A stretch of DNA of 45,613 bases. Origin: CAXDOZ01 sp963991145 (GTDB lineage: Bacteria; Bacteroidota; Bacteroidia; Chitinophagales; JABDMM01). Below are positions 24,230 through 33,221 of the stretch, piece by piece. The notes below the pieces were generated by a model. That model searched no databases and was not told where the DNA came from. It worked only from the letters and a program-made list of their open reading frames with translations. Numbering within the stretch: position 1 is the stretch's first letter; each line of letters starts with the position of its first letter. A program made the translations under genes and the position numbers. The stretch lies in contig CAXDOZ010000008.1 of assembly GCA_963991145.1 (NCBI GenBank), positions 1 to 45,613 of the forward strand. The letters run 5' to 3'.

Positions 24230-24808
24230 TTAGAAGTTCATCTTCTCTTTCTCGATGTACTTGCGCATGTTGATGAGGGCATATCTCATGCGTCCTAAAG
24301 CAGTATTAATGCTTACATCGGTCATTTCAGCTATTTCCTTAAAGCTGTATTCGAAGTAGTGGCGAAGAATTACCACCTCCTTTTGCTCAGGAGGAAGCAT
24401 ATCTACTAGTTTTCTGATCTTAATTGCAGAATCCTTTCTTTCCTTCTTATCGAATGAGCTTTCTTCTTCGAAAGGAAGAAATTCGAAAACATCAGTTCCA
24501 TCATTTGTTGTGATGGTTGGTGTTCTTTTAACCTTTCTGAAATAGTCAATACAGAGGTTGTAAGCAATTCTAGCTACCCAGGGGCGGAATTTACCTTCCT
24601 CTTTGTACTTACCTGCTTTTAAGGTGTCGATCACCTTGATGAATGTATCCTGAAAGATATCCTCTGCGAGGTATCTATCCTTTACATACATCATGATAGT
24701 TGAAAAAATCTTGTCTTTGTGGCGGTTGATTAACCTTTCAAGAGACTTTTCGTCTCCTTCCAGATACTGTCGTATGAGTATCTGGTCGCTTACTATTTGA
24801 GTGCGCAT
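24230..24808 (-). CDS. ECF-type RNA polymerase sigma factor
   Basis: 192 residues. Region 2: LIRQYLEGDEKSLERLINRHKD (as QYLEGDEKSLERL), then YVKDRYLAEDIFQDTFIKV and GKFRPWVARIAYNLCIDYFRK (WVARIAYNLCIDYFRK). Region 4: LPPEQKEVVILRHYFEYS with the HTH FKEIAEMTDVSINTALGRMRYA (KEIAEMTDVSINTALGRM). A linker of about 40 residues separates them. It matches the stress/envelope-type ECF sigma family common in Bacteroidota; the regulon cannot be read here. Divergent to uvrA across 248 bases. Confidence 0.93.
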   Translation of the reverse strand: MRTQIVSDQILIRQYLEGDEKSLERLINRHKDKIFSTIMMYVKDRYLAEDIFQDTFIKVIDTLKAGKYKEEGKFRPWVARIAYNLCIDYFRKVKRTPTITTNDGTDVFEFLPFEEESSFDKKERKDSAIKIRKLVDMLPPEQKEVVILRHYFEYSFKEIAEMTDVSINTALGRMRYALINMRKYIEKEKMNF

Positions 24809-25056
24809 ATCTACCTGATTTGTGTTTACCGAGTGCCCAAGAAGCAGGGGTGTTGGTCAGTAAACGGATTAAAAAAATCAAAGTAGAAGTGCTCTCATTA
24901 GCAATTTTAAATTTTAAAAAACAATGGGAATTTTGCGGTTGTTACCATTAATATAGTGCAACAACATTCAAAAGTCCAATCTTCGAGAATAATTTTACAA
25001 GTAACGTGCCAGCTTTGTGACTTTTTTGTGTCCCTTTGCCCACAATAAATATTTTA

Positions 25057-27870
25057 ATGGACTTATCCTCTATGCCTACAACGAAAGAAAAGTCTACTTA
25101 TTACACTGATCTTGATCAGATTCAAATAAAAGGAGCTCGCGTCCACAACCTTAAGAATGTTGATGTCGATATCCCAAAGAACAAATTAGTAGTGTTTACA
25201 GGGGTTTCAGGCTCAGGTAAATCATCTCTTTGTATTGATACTCTTTTTGCTGAAGGGCAAAGAAGATATGTTGAGAGCCTATCGAGTTATGCCAGGCAGT
25301 TCCTAAACAGAATGGATAAGCCAGATGTAGACCAAATCGATGGATTATGTCCTGCAATTGCGGTTGAACAGAAAGTAAGCACTGGCACTACCAGATCTAC
25401 AGTTGGTACTTTAACTGAGATATATGATTACCTACGACTTCTGTTTGCCAGAGTAGGGGTAACCTACTCTCCAATCTCAGGGGAAAAAGTAAGGAAGCAT
25501 GAGACAAGTGATGTAGTGGATATTGTTCTTGGCCAGGATGAAGGAGCCAGAGTTGTATTCACTTTCCCTCATTCATTTCAAAGAGAGAAGGAAGAAGACT
25601 TAAAACTATTGGTCCAGAAGGGTTTTACTCGTATCTATCAAGATAAAAAGCCCATTCAGATAGATGATCTTCTACAAGATCAAAAGAAGCTTAACAAGCT
25701 TGAGAAGATCGAAATATTAGTAGATAGAGTTGTAGTCAATAAGGAGGACCCAGATTTACAAACGAGAATTGCAGATTCTGTTCAGACCTGTTTTTTTGAA
25801 TCTCATGGAGATTGTTTTGTAGATGTTCTTGGAGATGAGGTATACCAATTCTCTAATCGATTCGAACTAGATGGCTTAACCTTTGAAGAGCCTTCACCAC
25901 ATTTATTCAATTTCAACAATCCCTATGGTGCCTGTAAGGTGTGTGAGGGTTTTGGTTCAGTAATCGGAATTGATGACGAGCTTGTAATTCCAAATCGGAA
26001 TTTATCTGTCTATGATCAGGCAATTGCTCCCTGGAAAGGAGAGAAGATGAGTGCCTGGCTTACCAAATTTCTGGATAATGCCTACAAATTCGACTTCCCA
26101 ATTCACAGAGCAGTAAAGGATCTTACTGATGAAGAGTACGATTTACTATGGACAGGGAACAAATATTTTAAAGGGCTTAATCAGTTCTTTGAATACCTGG
26201 AAAGCAAGAGTTATAAGATTCAATACAGAGTAATGTACGCCAGGTACCGAGGGAAAACCACTTGTTCAAATTGCAAAGGAACGCGCCTCAGAAAGGATTC
26301 CTCTTATGTGAAAGTTGGGGGAAGCAGCATTCAGGAAAGGTTATTGGCTTCTGTAAATGAGAATTTTGAGTTCTTCGAAAATCTAACTTTTGAAGGCCAT
26401 GAAGCGGAAATTGCAGAACGAATCCTGACTGAAATTCGAACCAGACTTCAATTTATGATGGATGTAGGACTTGGATACCTGAGTCTTAACCGCATGTCAA
26501 ACACCTTAAGTGGTGGGGAAACACAAAGAATCAATCTGACCAGAAGCCTTGGGAGTAATCTTTCTGACTCCATGTATATTCTTGATGAACCTAGCATTGG
26601 TCTGCATCCAAGAGATACGGATAGATTGATCAAAGTTCTTAAGCGCCTGAGAGATCTGGGAAATACGGTCTTAGTCGTAGAGCACGATGAAGAAATAATG
26701 CTTGAGTCTGATCAAATTGTTGACATGGGGCCCTTTGCGGGCCGATTTGGAGGTGAGGTGATTTACAATGGACCTTCTTCAGAGATCACAAGTGATGAAG
26801 AAAGTCTAACCGGAAAATATCTTTCTGGAAAGATGGAAATTGTGGTGCCTGACTCAAGACGTAAAGCTTCCAATCGAATCAATTTGAATGGAGTAAGTCA
26901 ATTCAATTTGAAAGACATTGACGTTCAGATTCCATTAAATAGCCTGACAGTGGTAACTGGTCCTTCAGGAAGTGGAAAGACTACTTTAATCAAGAAAGTA
27001 CTTTATCCTGCCTTGAAAAGGCAGCTTGAGGGTTATGGAGAGAAACCCGGCCTCTTTAAAGAGTTAACTGGAGATTACTCGAACATATCTCAAATTGAGT
27101 TAGTCGATCAAAATCCCCTTGGACGGTCTAGTAGATCCAACCCCGTGACCTATGTAAAGGCTTATGATGCAATTAGAGATCTGTATTCTAAGCAGCCATT
27201 GTCAAAGACCAGAGGATATAAACCAAAGATGTTCTCATTCAATGTCGACGGTGGAAGATGCGATTCCTGCAAAGGTGAGGGGGAAATAGTTGTTGAAATG
27301 CAATTCCTCGCAGATGTGCGACTACCCTGTGAAGTTTGTAAGGGAAAAAGATTCAAAGAAGAGATCCTTGAGGTCAAATTTCAGGGAAAGAATATTCACG
27401 ATGTTTTAGAAATGAGTGTGGATGAGGCCGTGGAGTTCTTTGATGGCCATAGAGACATATTGAACAAATTGAAGCCACTGCAGGATGTAGGACTGGGATA
27501 TGTGAGATTAGGACAAAGCAGCAACAGCTTGAGTGGTGGAGAAGCGCAGAGAGTAAAACTTGCAAGCTTTCTTACTAAAGGGAAAACTCAGAGTCCAATT
27601 TTATTCATTTTTGATGAACCCACATCAGGACTACATTTTCACGATATTAGAAAACTGATGTACGCTTTAAATGCCTTAATTGAAGTAGGCCATTCTGTGA
27701 TTGTCATTGAACATCATATGGACGTGATCAAATGCGCTGATTGGGTGATCGATCTAGGTCCTGAAGGAGGAAAGAATGGTGGGAATCTGCTATTTCAAGG
27801 AACTCCCGAAGGGTTAACAGAAATTAAAGAAAGCTATACAGGAAAATACCTCAAAGAGAAACTAAAATGA
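25057..27870 (+). CDS. uvrA: Excinuclease ABC subunit A
   Basis: Damage-recognition ATPase of nucleotide excision repair. About 937 residues from the ATG at 25057 (a TTG at 25036 and an ATG at 25072 are alternatives). Two ABC ATPase halves: the first Walker A is GVSGSGKSSL, with signature LSGGETQRI; the second Walker A is GPSGSGKTTL, with signature LSGGEAQRVKLAS. Zinc-finger cysteines appear as CKVCEGFG with CSNCKG in the first half and CDSCKGEG with CEVCKGKR in the second. Walker B-type LDEPSIGLHPRD and FDEPTSGLHFHD are present. Intact. It overlaps the OmpA-like gene by ATGA. Confidence 0.97.
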   Translation: MDLSSMPTTKEKSTYYTDLDQIQIKGARVHNLKNVDVDIPKNKLVVFTGVSGSGKSSLCIDTLFAEGQRRYVESLSSYARQFLNRMDKPDVDQIDGLCPAIAVEQKVSTGTTRSTVGTLTEIYDYLRLLFARVGVTYSPISGEKVRKHETSDVVDIVLGQDEGARVVFTFPHSFQREKEEDLKLLVQKGFTRIYQDKKPIQIDDLLQDQKKLNKLEKIEILVDRVVVNKEDPDLQTRIADSVQTCFFESHGDCFVDVLGDEVYQFSNRFELDGLTFEEPSPHLFNFNNPYGACKVCEGFGSVIGIDDELVIPNRNLSVYDQAIAPWKGEKMSAWLTKFLDNAYKFDFPIHRAVKDLTDEEYDLLWTGNKYFKGLNQFFEYLESKSYKIQYRVMYARYRGKTTCSNCKGTRLRKDSSYVKVGGSSIQERLLASVNENFEFFENLTFEGHEAEIAERILTEIRTRLQFMMDVGLGYLSLNRMSNTLSGGETQRINLTRSLGSNLSDSMYILDEPSIGLHPRDTDRLIKVLKRLRDLGNTVLVVEHDEEIMLESDQIVDMGPFAGRFGGEVIYNGPSSEITSDEESLTGKYLSGKMEIVVPDSRRKASNRINLNGVSQFNLKDIDVQIPLNSLTVVTGPSGSGKTTLIKKVLYPALKRQLEGYGEKPGLFKELTGDYSNISQIELVDQNPLGRSSRSNPVTYVKAYDAIRDLYSKQPLSKTRGYKPKMFSFNVDGGRCDSCKGEGEIVVEMQFLADVRLPCEVCKGKRFKEEILEVKFQGKNIHDVLEMSVDEAVEFFDGHRDILNKLKPLQDVGLGYVRLGQSSNSLSGGEAQRVKLASFLTKGKTQSPILFIFDEPTSGLHFHDIRKLMYALNALIEVGHSVIVIEHHMDVIKCADWVIDLGPEGGKNGGNLLFQGTPEGLTEIKESYTGKYLKEKLK

Positions 27871-29063
27871 AAACCAGACTAATCCCCCTTGCTCTTTTAT
27901 TTGTGCTTTTTGCCTCACTCAATGATCTTAAAGCACAAAATATTTATTCAATCGATGTCCTTGATGTCTCCACCCGTTCAGAAGTATTGAGCGGATCATA
28001 CACTGCTACTAGTGGTGGAAAGGTTGTTTCAAAAGGAAAGTTCGATATGGGCATTGTGATTTTTGATGCGAAGAACTTTCAAAACATTGACATTTCATTA
28101 AGTGCTCAGGGCTATGAACCAAGAGTTATAAAGTCTTTGGCCTCAACTCCTGGTGACTATGACTTATATATGATTCCAAATTCAGGATTATGGCTGAGCT
28201 TAAGCATCTCATTCGATTCTGAAGTAGAAATTAAGAATCTTGATGATTTTTCCATCGGCCTGATGGAATCAGGCTCAACAGAGTCATATAGTCTTCTGGA
28301 AAACAACAGCTGGATTGCTATACCACTATCTCAAGACAAGAATTACAATCTTATTGGAAGTCCAATGAGTCGATTCCGCATGAATGAGATCTTTATGAAT
28401 ACCGCAGGTTTCCCGAATGATTTCATCCTAAAAAGAGACGTAGAGGTGAAAGTGGTCCTGAATCGAAATGATTACATAGAAGATCAGGCAGTTACTGAAG
28501 AAATAGAAACAGAGACAGCACAAGAGGCTGTGGAAGAAGTTGCAGAAACCGATGAAGTAGTAGCAGAGGAAGTTATAGAAGCTGAACCTGTTAAAGAAGA
28601 GGTTATAGCTGTTAGAGAAGGAGAGCTCCCTCCCGGGGCTATAGCCGTTGATCTATCAAAGTACGATGAGATGGAAACAGGAAGTAATGAGACCGTAACA
28701 GCTGTAGCCGCCACAGCATATGTATCTGAATCTACTGTTTACTTCCCTTCTGGAAAAGCAACGCTTAGCTCCGAAGCTCTAAGCTTTCTGGATGGTTTGA
28801 TCGAAGAGCAAAAATCCTCAGGAAAAAAACTAAGAGTTGAAGTCTACTCTGATACCGATATGGAGGAATCTATTGAAGATTATATCTGTGAACTTAGAGC
28901 TGACATAATCACCTCTTACCTGATAAAGGAAGGAATGAGTTTCTGGGATCTAGAAGTGAGTTTGATCGGGACAAAGATTCTTGCAAATGATTGCAAAACC
29001 TCTTCTGACTGCGACGCTCAGGGTCATCAGGCAAATAGAAGAGTGAAATTCATCTTTCAGTAG
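27867..29063 (+). CDS. OmpA-like secreted/outer-membrane protein
   Basis: 398 residues with signal peptide MKTRLIPLALLFVLFASLNDLKAQ. N-terminal beta-sandwich domain (DVLDVSTRSEVLSG onward, an Ig-like fold), then a very acidic, Val/Glu repeat linker near residues 210-250 (AVEEVAETDEVVAEEVIEAE, at the 20-residue limit). The C-terminal OmpA/MotB-like peptidoglycan-associated domain starts at about 288: VYFPSGKATLSSEAL, LRVEVYSDTDMEE, ANRRVKFIF, with a CxxxxxxC pair near its end. A periplasmic role binding peptidoglycan is inferred. Its ATG overlaps the uvrA stop (ATGA), so it is co-transcribed, although the functions differ. Confidence 0.82.
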   Translation: MKTRLIPLALLFVLFASLNDLKAQNIYSIDVLDVSTRSEVLSGSYTATSGGKVVSKGKFDMGIVIFDAKNFQNIDISLSAQGYEPRVIKSLASTPGDYDLYMIPNSGLWLSLSISFDSEVEIKNLDDFSIGLMESGSTESYSLLENNSWIAIPLSQDKNYNLIGSPMSRFRMNEIFMNTAGFPNDFILKRDVEVKVVLNRNDYIEDQAVTEEIETETAQEAVEEVAETDEVVAEEVIEAEPVKEEVIAVREGELPPGAIAVDLSKYDEMETGSNETVTAVAATAYVSESTVYFPSGKATLSSEALSFLDGLIEEQKSSGKKLRVEVYSDTDMEESIEDYICELRADIITSYLIKEGMSFWDLEVSLIGTKILANDCKTSSDCDAQGHQANRRVKFIFQ

Positions 29064-29064
29064 T

Positions 29065-29310
29065 CTAATTCAGACTTACAATAAGATTTACATTATTGGT
29101 CATTATGGCTTCAGCCTGATCTGCTGAAAGCTCAAACAAGCGATGCTTGCACCTTATCAGGTATGCGGATTTATTAGAGTTGATTCCGTGAAGCTCAATT
29201 AGTTCGCCGGGGTAACATCCAAGATCACCCAAACGTACATAGCTTTGGTCGGTGTTAGTTCCAATAATAAAAGCCTGTTCTCCTTTTCGGAGCTGAGACA
29301 ATGGCTTCAT
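29065..29310 (-). CDS. FeoA-domain protein
   Basis: 81 residues from the ATG at 29310 (a TTG two codons upstream is possible). KGEQAFIIGTNTDQSYVRLGDLGCYPGELIELHGI, cut here as GEQAFIIGTN and RLGDLGCYPGELIEL, and AYLIRCKHRLFELSADQA match the SH3-like FeoA fold (LxELGxxPG). FeoA proteins support the FeoB ferrous iron transporter; no feoB is in this window, so this is a lone FeoA-like protein. It lies next to ferritin (45 bases), consistent with iron handling. Its stop abuts the stop of the OmpA-like gene. Confidence 0.78.
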   Translation of the reverse strand: MKPLSQLRKGEQAFIIGTNTDQSYVRLGDLGCYPGELIELHGINSNKSAYLIRCKHRLFELSADQAEAIMTNNVNLIVSLN

Positions 29311-29360
29311 GAACAAATCGTTTCCGGCAAGATAAACTCACCTTAGGAAAATGTCAATCT

Positions 29361-29864
29361 TTACTCTTCGATTCCTGAACGAATCTTAGACAATTCTTTA
29401 TCGATATAGTATAAAGCCTGTGGTCCTGAGCCAATTAGTTCAATGCGATCGAGAACTTTATTGAATAAAACTTCCTCCTCTCTTTGTTCATCAACAAAGA
29501 ATCTCAGGAAATCATAGGTGGCATGGTCCTTTTCATCTACTGCAATTTCTACTAACTGACTTACATTCCTGGTAACATGCTGTTCATGCTCTAAAGCCTT
29601 CTTGCAAGCTTCTAGAATGCTTCCAAATGAATGTTCTGGTTGATCAACTGCAGGAACAATTGCTTTGCCGCCAGTCTCATTGATATACTGGAAAATCTTA
29701 AGAAAGTGTGAGTTCTCTTCTGCAGCATGTTCCATGAAGAATTCAGCTGCCCCATCAAGTCTGTTTCCTTCTGCCCATGAGGCCATTGCTAAATAATTGA
29801 AAGAAGCCTGAGCTTCATGCTTCAATTGGCCGTTCAAGGCAGCTTCCATTTTTTCACTAAGCAT
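29361..29864 (-). CDS. ftnA: Non-haem ferritin
   Basis: 167 residues. Iron-storage protein forming 24-mers; oxidises Fe(II) in the cytoplasm. The diiron ligands line up with E. coli FtnA: Glu17 (QLKHEAQAS), Glu50 and His53 (HAAEENSH), Glu94-region (KKALEHEQ) and a Gln in DEQREEE near 127. Full length and intact. Upstream lies a divergent-free gap of 65 bases to a small lipoprotein gene; no Fur-type palindrome could be recognised with confidence. Confidence 0.95.
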   Translation of the reverse strand: MLSEKMEAALNGQLKHEAQASFNYLAMASWAEGNRLDGAAEFFMEHAAEENSHFLKIFQYINETGGKAIVPAVDQPEHSFGSILEACKKALEHEQHVTRNVSQLVEIAVDEKDHATYDFLRFFVDEQREEEVLFNKVLDRIELIGSGPQALYYIDKELSKIRSGIEE

Positions 29865-29929
29865 AATCTCTGTTTTGTCGCTTTAAAAATGACAATATCT
29901 ACTGAGGAAACAAATAACTGAGGAATAGT

Positions 29930-30076
29930 TTAAACAGAGCGCTCTAAGTCTATGACCTTGACCTTTTGTGGATGTTCCTCTAAACTGAATTTCGGACAGT
30001 TGCACTTTTTATTACAAGCTCCAAGGCTCATAAGAAGGAATAGAAAGAGGAAAAAGATTGATGCTCTCGCGTTCAT
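29930..30076 (-). CDS. Small lipoprotein of 48 residues
   Basis: A complete reading frame from the ATG at 30076 to TAA 29930-29932: a lipoprotein signal (MNARASIFFLFLFLLMSLGAC, LGAC lipobox with Cys21) followed by NKKCNCPKFSLEEHPQ and a short charged tail. The C-x3-C-x-C spacing just after the lipidation site is unusual. It sits right before ferritin, with a -7-like TATCTTTA (30081-30088) in front. Too small for default gene callers, but the lipobox strongly supports it. Confidence 0.6.
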   Translation of the reverse strand: MNARASIFFLFLFLLMSLGACNKKCNCPKFSLEEHPQKVKVIDLERSV

Positions 30077-30144
30077 GATATAAAGATAACGATACAATTA
30101 ATTCAGGGTTTCAATCTGATTCTCCAAGGTTGTAGTTTCATATT

Positions 30145-31227
30145 GTGAAAGGAAGAGTTCTCTATGCAATATTGGACTGGGGTTTGGGTCATGCGACCCG
30201 AAGCATTCCAATCATAAATTTGCTGTTGAGTGAAGGTTACGAAGTAGACCTTGCCAGCTCAGGGGACAGCCTAAAGTTGCTCAGGGCTGAATTCAGAGAT
30301 TTGTCCATTCATGAATTATCCTCCTATGATCCTGAATATCAAACGGGCTCAGGGCTTGCAGGAAAGATCCTTCTCCAGCTTCCAAAGTTTTTAAAGGCAA
30401 TTTCTACCGAGCACTCAGAAGTTAAGGAGCTTCATACAAGGAATCACTACTCATTGATCATATCTGATAACAGATATGGCGCATATATCGAGGAACTACC
30501 ATCAATACTGATTTGCCATCAGCTTACTATTCCTATTGATGGAAAATTTGGTCTATTGTCACCTTTTATCCAATCCTGGCACCGCCGCTTAATGAAGCCT
30601 TTTGATAAGATCTGGGTCCCGGATATTTCCGGAAGCTCTTCTCTTGGTGGAAAAATGACTGTTTATACGGGTGAGTTTGACATTGATTACATCGGCTGGC
30701 TAAGCAGACTCGAGAAAACTCACGATGCTGAAAGAGGAGAGGAAATCTTATTTCTCATTTCAGGACCAGAGCCACAAAGATCTTTGTTTGAAAAGGAGCT
30801 TCTTGAGCAGGCTATTTTACATCCTCAGATGACTTTCAATTTAGTTAGAGGGACGTCCAAAGAATTACAAGAGCCTCCAACTAATGTATATGCGATTGGA
30901 CTTGCGAATTCAGAACAGATCCAAAGCCTGATCCTATCAGCAAAGCTTATAGTTTGCAGGTCGGGATACTCAAGCTTAATGGATCTTATTAGCCTTAACA
31001 AAGCCGCAGTTCTGGTGCCAACTCCGGAGATGCCAGAGCAACAATATCTGGCAATGAATACGGCACCAAAACTAGGTTTTAAAGTAGCCAGACAAGGCTC
31101 TATTCAGCTAAGTGAATTTCTAGATAAGGAGATCGAATTGGAATCGGTTTCCAATGGATTCAATTCGGAGGCGATTCTGAAAAGTCTGCGAGAGCTTACA
31201 TCTGCTCAGACATCTGCACTTTCTTGA
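30145..31227 (+). CDS. Glycosyltransferase of the MurG-like GT-B type
   Basis: 360 residues from a GTG start at 30145. Two-domain GT-B layout: an N-terminal LYAILDWGLGHATRSIPIIN loop (GxGHATR-type, residues 6-20) and a C-terminal SGYSSLMDLISLNKAAVLVPTPEMPEQQYLA (GYSSLMDLISL, VLVPTPEMPEQ) that binds the nucleotide sugar as in MurG-like and MJ1255-type transferases. Single-domain fold without membrane segments. The acceptor is unknown. Its 3' end overlaps the convergent thioredoxin-TPR gene by 32 bases. Confidence 0.82.
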   Translation: MKGRVLYAILDWGLGHATRSIPIINLLLSEGYEVDLASSGDSLKLLRAEFRDLSIHELSSYDPEYQTGSGLAGKILLQLPKFLKAISTEHSEVKELHTRNHYSLIISDNRYGAYIEELPSILICHQLTIPIDGKFGLLSPFIQSWHRRLMKPFDKIWVPDISGSSSLGGKMTVYTGEFDIDYIGWLSRLEKTHDAERGEEILFLISGPEPQRSLFEKELLEQAILHPQMTFNLVRGTSKELQEPPTNVYAIGLANSEQIQSLILSAKLIVCRSGYSSLMDLISLNKAAVLVPTPEMPEQQYLAMNTAPKLGFKVARQGSIQLSEFLDKEIELESVSNGFNSEAILKSLRELTSAQTSALS

Positions 31228-32392
31228 TCTGATCGATAAGGTTCATTGCCTCTCCAGCAAATTTCTTCTCTTCATTTGCTCTTGTAATTGCATATTCGGC
31301 AAATACTCTTGCTTCTGCTAACTGACCTTGAGCATAATAGACTTTCGCCAATACAAGATTGTTATTGAAATTATCCTTCAAAGCCACAGCAGACTCTGCA
31401 AAGCTGAGACACTGGTCGTAATAGGATTCATCTTCACTAGATAAAAGGAAATTAGCGGCGACTCTATAAAGAACCTGATCATTATCTCCCGGGTACTTCT
31501 TGAAGTGTTTTGACACTGTTTTTGAATACTCTGCAAAGTTTCCAGTTTCCTGATAGAACATCAAACTACGGGAAGAGCTTTTTGCTTTGTACCCTTCAAC
31601 CTTTGACTTTTTTAGAAATTCAAGAGCCGCGTTAAAAAGAGCTTCATCCTTTTCAGCTGCCGCTTTTGAAACGGTATTGTCAACTATTGAGTTAAGCTTA
31701 AAATCCACCTTATCCTGGCCATATTTAGCAACGTAAAGGTCTTTATCGGCCATTAGTAATTCAGTAGATGGAGAATTGATGTTGTTTGCTGTAAGGAAAA
31801 TCAGGTTTGTGTTTTGGTCAGATACAAGTTCTGCTTCAGTTTGCCCAGACAGATATTCGCTCAAAATTACTTCATCAGGTGTTCCAACTCTGTAGAGAGT
31901 AGTGATATAGTCACGCAGGAATTCAGGAGCTCTGTCACCTTCTGAGTACTGTTGCTGATATTTTTCAAGGATCTGCGGGTTGGATAAATATGCCTTTTGT
32001 CCCTCTTTTATGAATCCTGTTACATCTCTGCCACCAAGAGCTTTGTGCACCATCTTCCCATCTCCATCTATATACAATAGAGTTGGATAAGCAGTAACCA
32101 TGTAGTTTTTAGCGAAGTCAAAATTCTCTTTCTTATCCATGTCTAATTTGACGCAGATAAAATTCGAATTGTAATATGAACCAACTTCTGCTTTAGGGAA
32201 TACATTCTTTGAAAGCCTTTTGCAAGGTCCGCACCAGGTTGTGTAGGCATCGACGAAGATGAGCTTATTCTCAAGTTTGGCCTGCTCTTTTGCTTCTTCA
32301 AAGGAACCTTCGAAGAACTGAATCCCCTGGCCAAAGGAGCTAAAAGTGGTAATGAAAATTAAGAGAGCTGAAGCAGTTAAAAACCTAGCCAT
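31196..32392 (-). CDS. Secreted thioredoxin-fold protein with TPR-like helical region
   Basis: 398 residues. Signal peptide (MARFLTASALLIFITTFSSFGQ), then a thioredoxin-like domain with active site AYTTWCGPCKRLS and the LDMDKKENFDFAKNYMVTAYPTLLYID stretch (AYPTLLYID, with cis-Pro). A helical region of about 250 residues follows, with TPR-like repeats near the C-terminus (YYDQCLSFAESAVALKDN; KVYYAQGQLAEARVFAEYAI). A periplasmic disulfide reductase is inferred. The start overlaps the murI gene by 8 bases, so translation may be coupled. Confidence 0.85.
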   Translation of the reverse strand: MARFLTASALLIFITTFSSFGQGIQFFEGSFEEAKEQAKLENKLIFVDAYTTWCGPCKRLSKNVFPKAEVGSYYNSNFICVKLDMDKKENFDFAKNYMVTAYPTLLYIDGDGKMVHKALGGRDVTGFIKEGQKAYLSNPQILEKYQQQYSEGDRAPEFLRDYITTLYRVGTPDEVILSEYLSGQTEAELVSDQNTNLIFLTANNINSPSTELLMADKDLYVAKYGQDKVDFKLNSIVDNTVSKAAAEKDEALFNAALEFLKKSKVEGYKAKSSSRSLMFYQETGNFAEYSKTVSKHFKKYPGDNDQVLYRVAANFLLSSEDESYYDQCLSFAESAVALKDNFNNNLVLAKVYYAQGQLAEARVFAEYAITRANEEKKFAGEAMNLIDQIKKVQMSEQM

Positions 32393-33221
32393 TGGTATTC
32401 GATTTTAAGTTTTCCCAGATCGGCATCAAATTCAAATGAATCTGCTCGCCATAGAATAAACGAGTTGTCTGCTCAAATGATTCAGTGAAATCACTCACAT
32501 AGAATTCATTTTCAGCGGCTTTCTGGTCATTAAGCAAATTTAAATCGTCCAAATGATTATTTACTACCTCTACGGTAAAATCTGTAGAATCATAAACCTG
32601 GACCTTGCCACCATAGTACTCTTCAATCTCCTTACGAATCAAAGGGTAATGTGTGCATGCAAGTATAAGACTGTCAATTTCCTGAAAAGGTTTGTGGTTC
32701 AGATACTCATCAATCAGAGCTTTACTGATTCTATTATGTGAGTATCCCTCCTCGATCATTGGAACCAGTAGGGGTGTGGCTAGAGAATGGATCTCTAAAT
32801 CCGGCAGTAAGGCCTTCAATTTTTTAGGGTAAACGGCAGAGCCGATGGTGCCTTTAGTACCAATAATACCAAGCTTCTTGATCTCTTTCCTTGCAGCGAT
32901 TCCCTCAACCAGAGGGTCGATTACATTGAACATAGCCACTTGATCGTGGTGGGCGATGGTCAAAGGTTCAAAGGCAACAGCGGAAGCAGTATTACAGGCC
33001 ATTACAACAACCTTGCAATTCATTTCTTTTAAAACCTGTGATATCCTTATAGAATAACCCAGAATCGCCTCGGGCGATTTGTCTCCATAGGGCAGGTGGG
33101 CAGTATCACCAAAATAGATCAGTTGTTCCTCTGGCAATACCTTAGAAAAAGCATTGGCGACTGTTAAGCCGCCAATACCGGAATCAAAGATCCCTATAGG
33201 TTGTTGTTTATTCAGCTTCAA
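32385..33221 (-). CDS. murI: Glutamate racemase
   Basis: 278 residues. Supplies D-glutamate for peptidoglycan. Motifs FDSGIGGLTV, ACNTASA with the first catalytic Cys and LACTHYPL with the second are all present, plus GTKGTI and the GDTAHLPYG loop. It starts at a TTG (33221), directly after the TAA of the neighbouring ompH-like gene with no gap, so it belongs to the ompH-bamA unit. Intact. Confidence 0.95.
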   Translation of the reverse strand: MKLNKQQPIGIFDSGIGGLTVANAFSKVLPEEQLIYFGDTAHLPYGDKSPEAILGYSIRISQVLKEMNCKVVVMACNTASAVAFEPLTIAHHDQVAMFNVIDPLVEGIAARKEIKKLGIIGTKGTIGSAVYPKKLKALLPDLEIHSLATPLLVPMIEEGYSHNRISKALIDEYLNHKPFQEIDSLILACTHYPLIRKEIEEYYGGKVQVYDSTDFTVEVVNNHLDDLNLLNDQKAAENEFYVSDFTESFEQTTRLFYGEQIHLNLMPIWENLKSNTNG

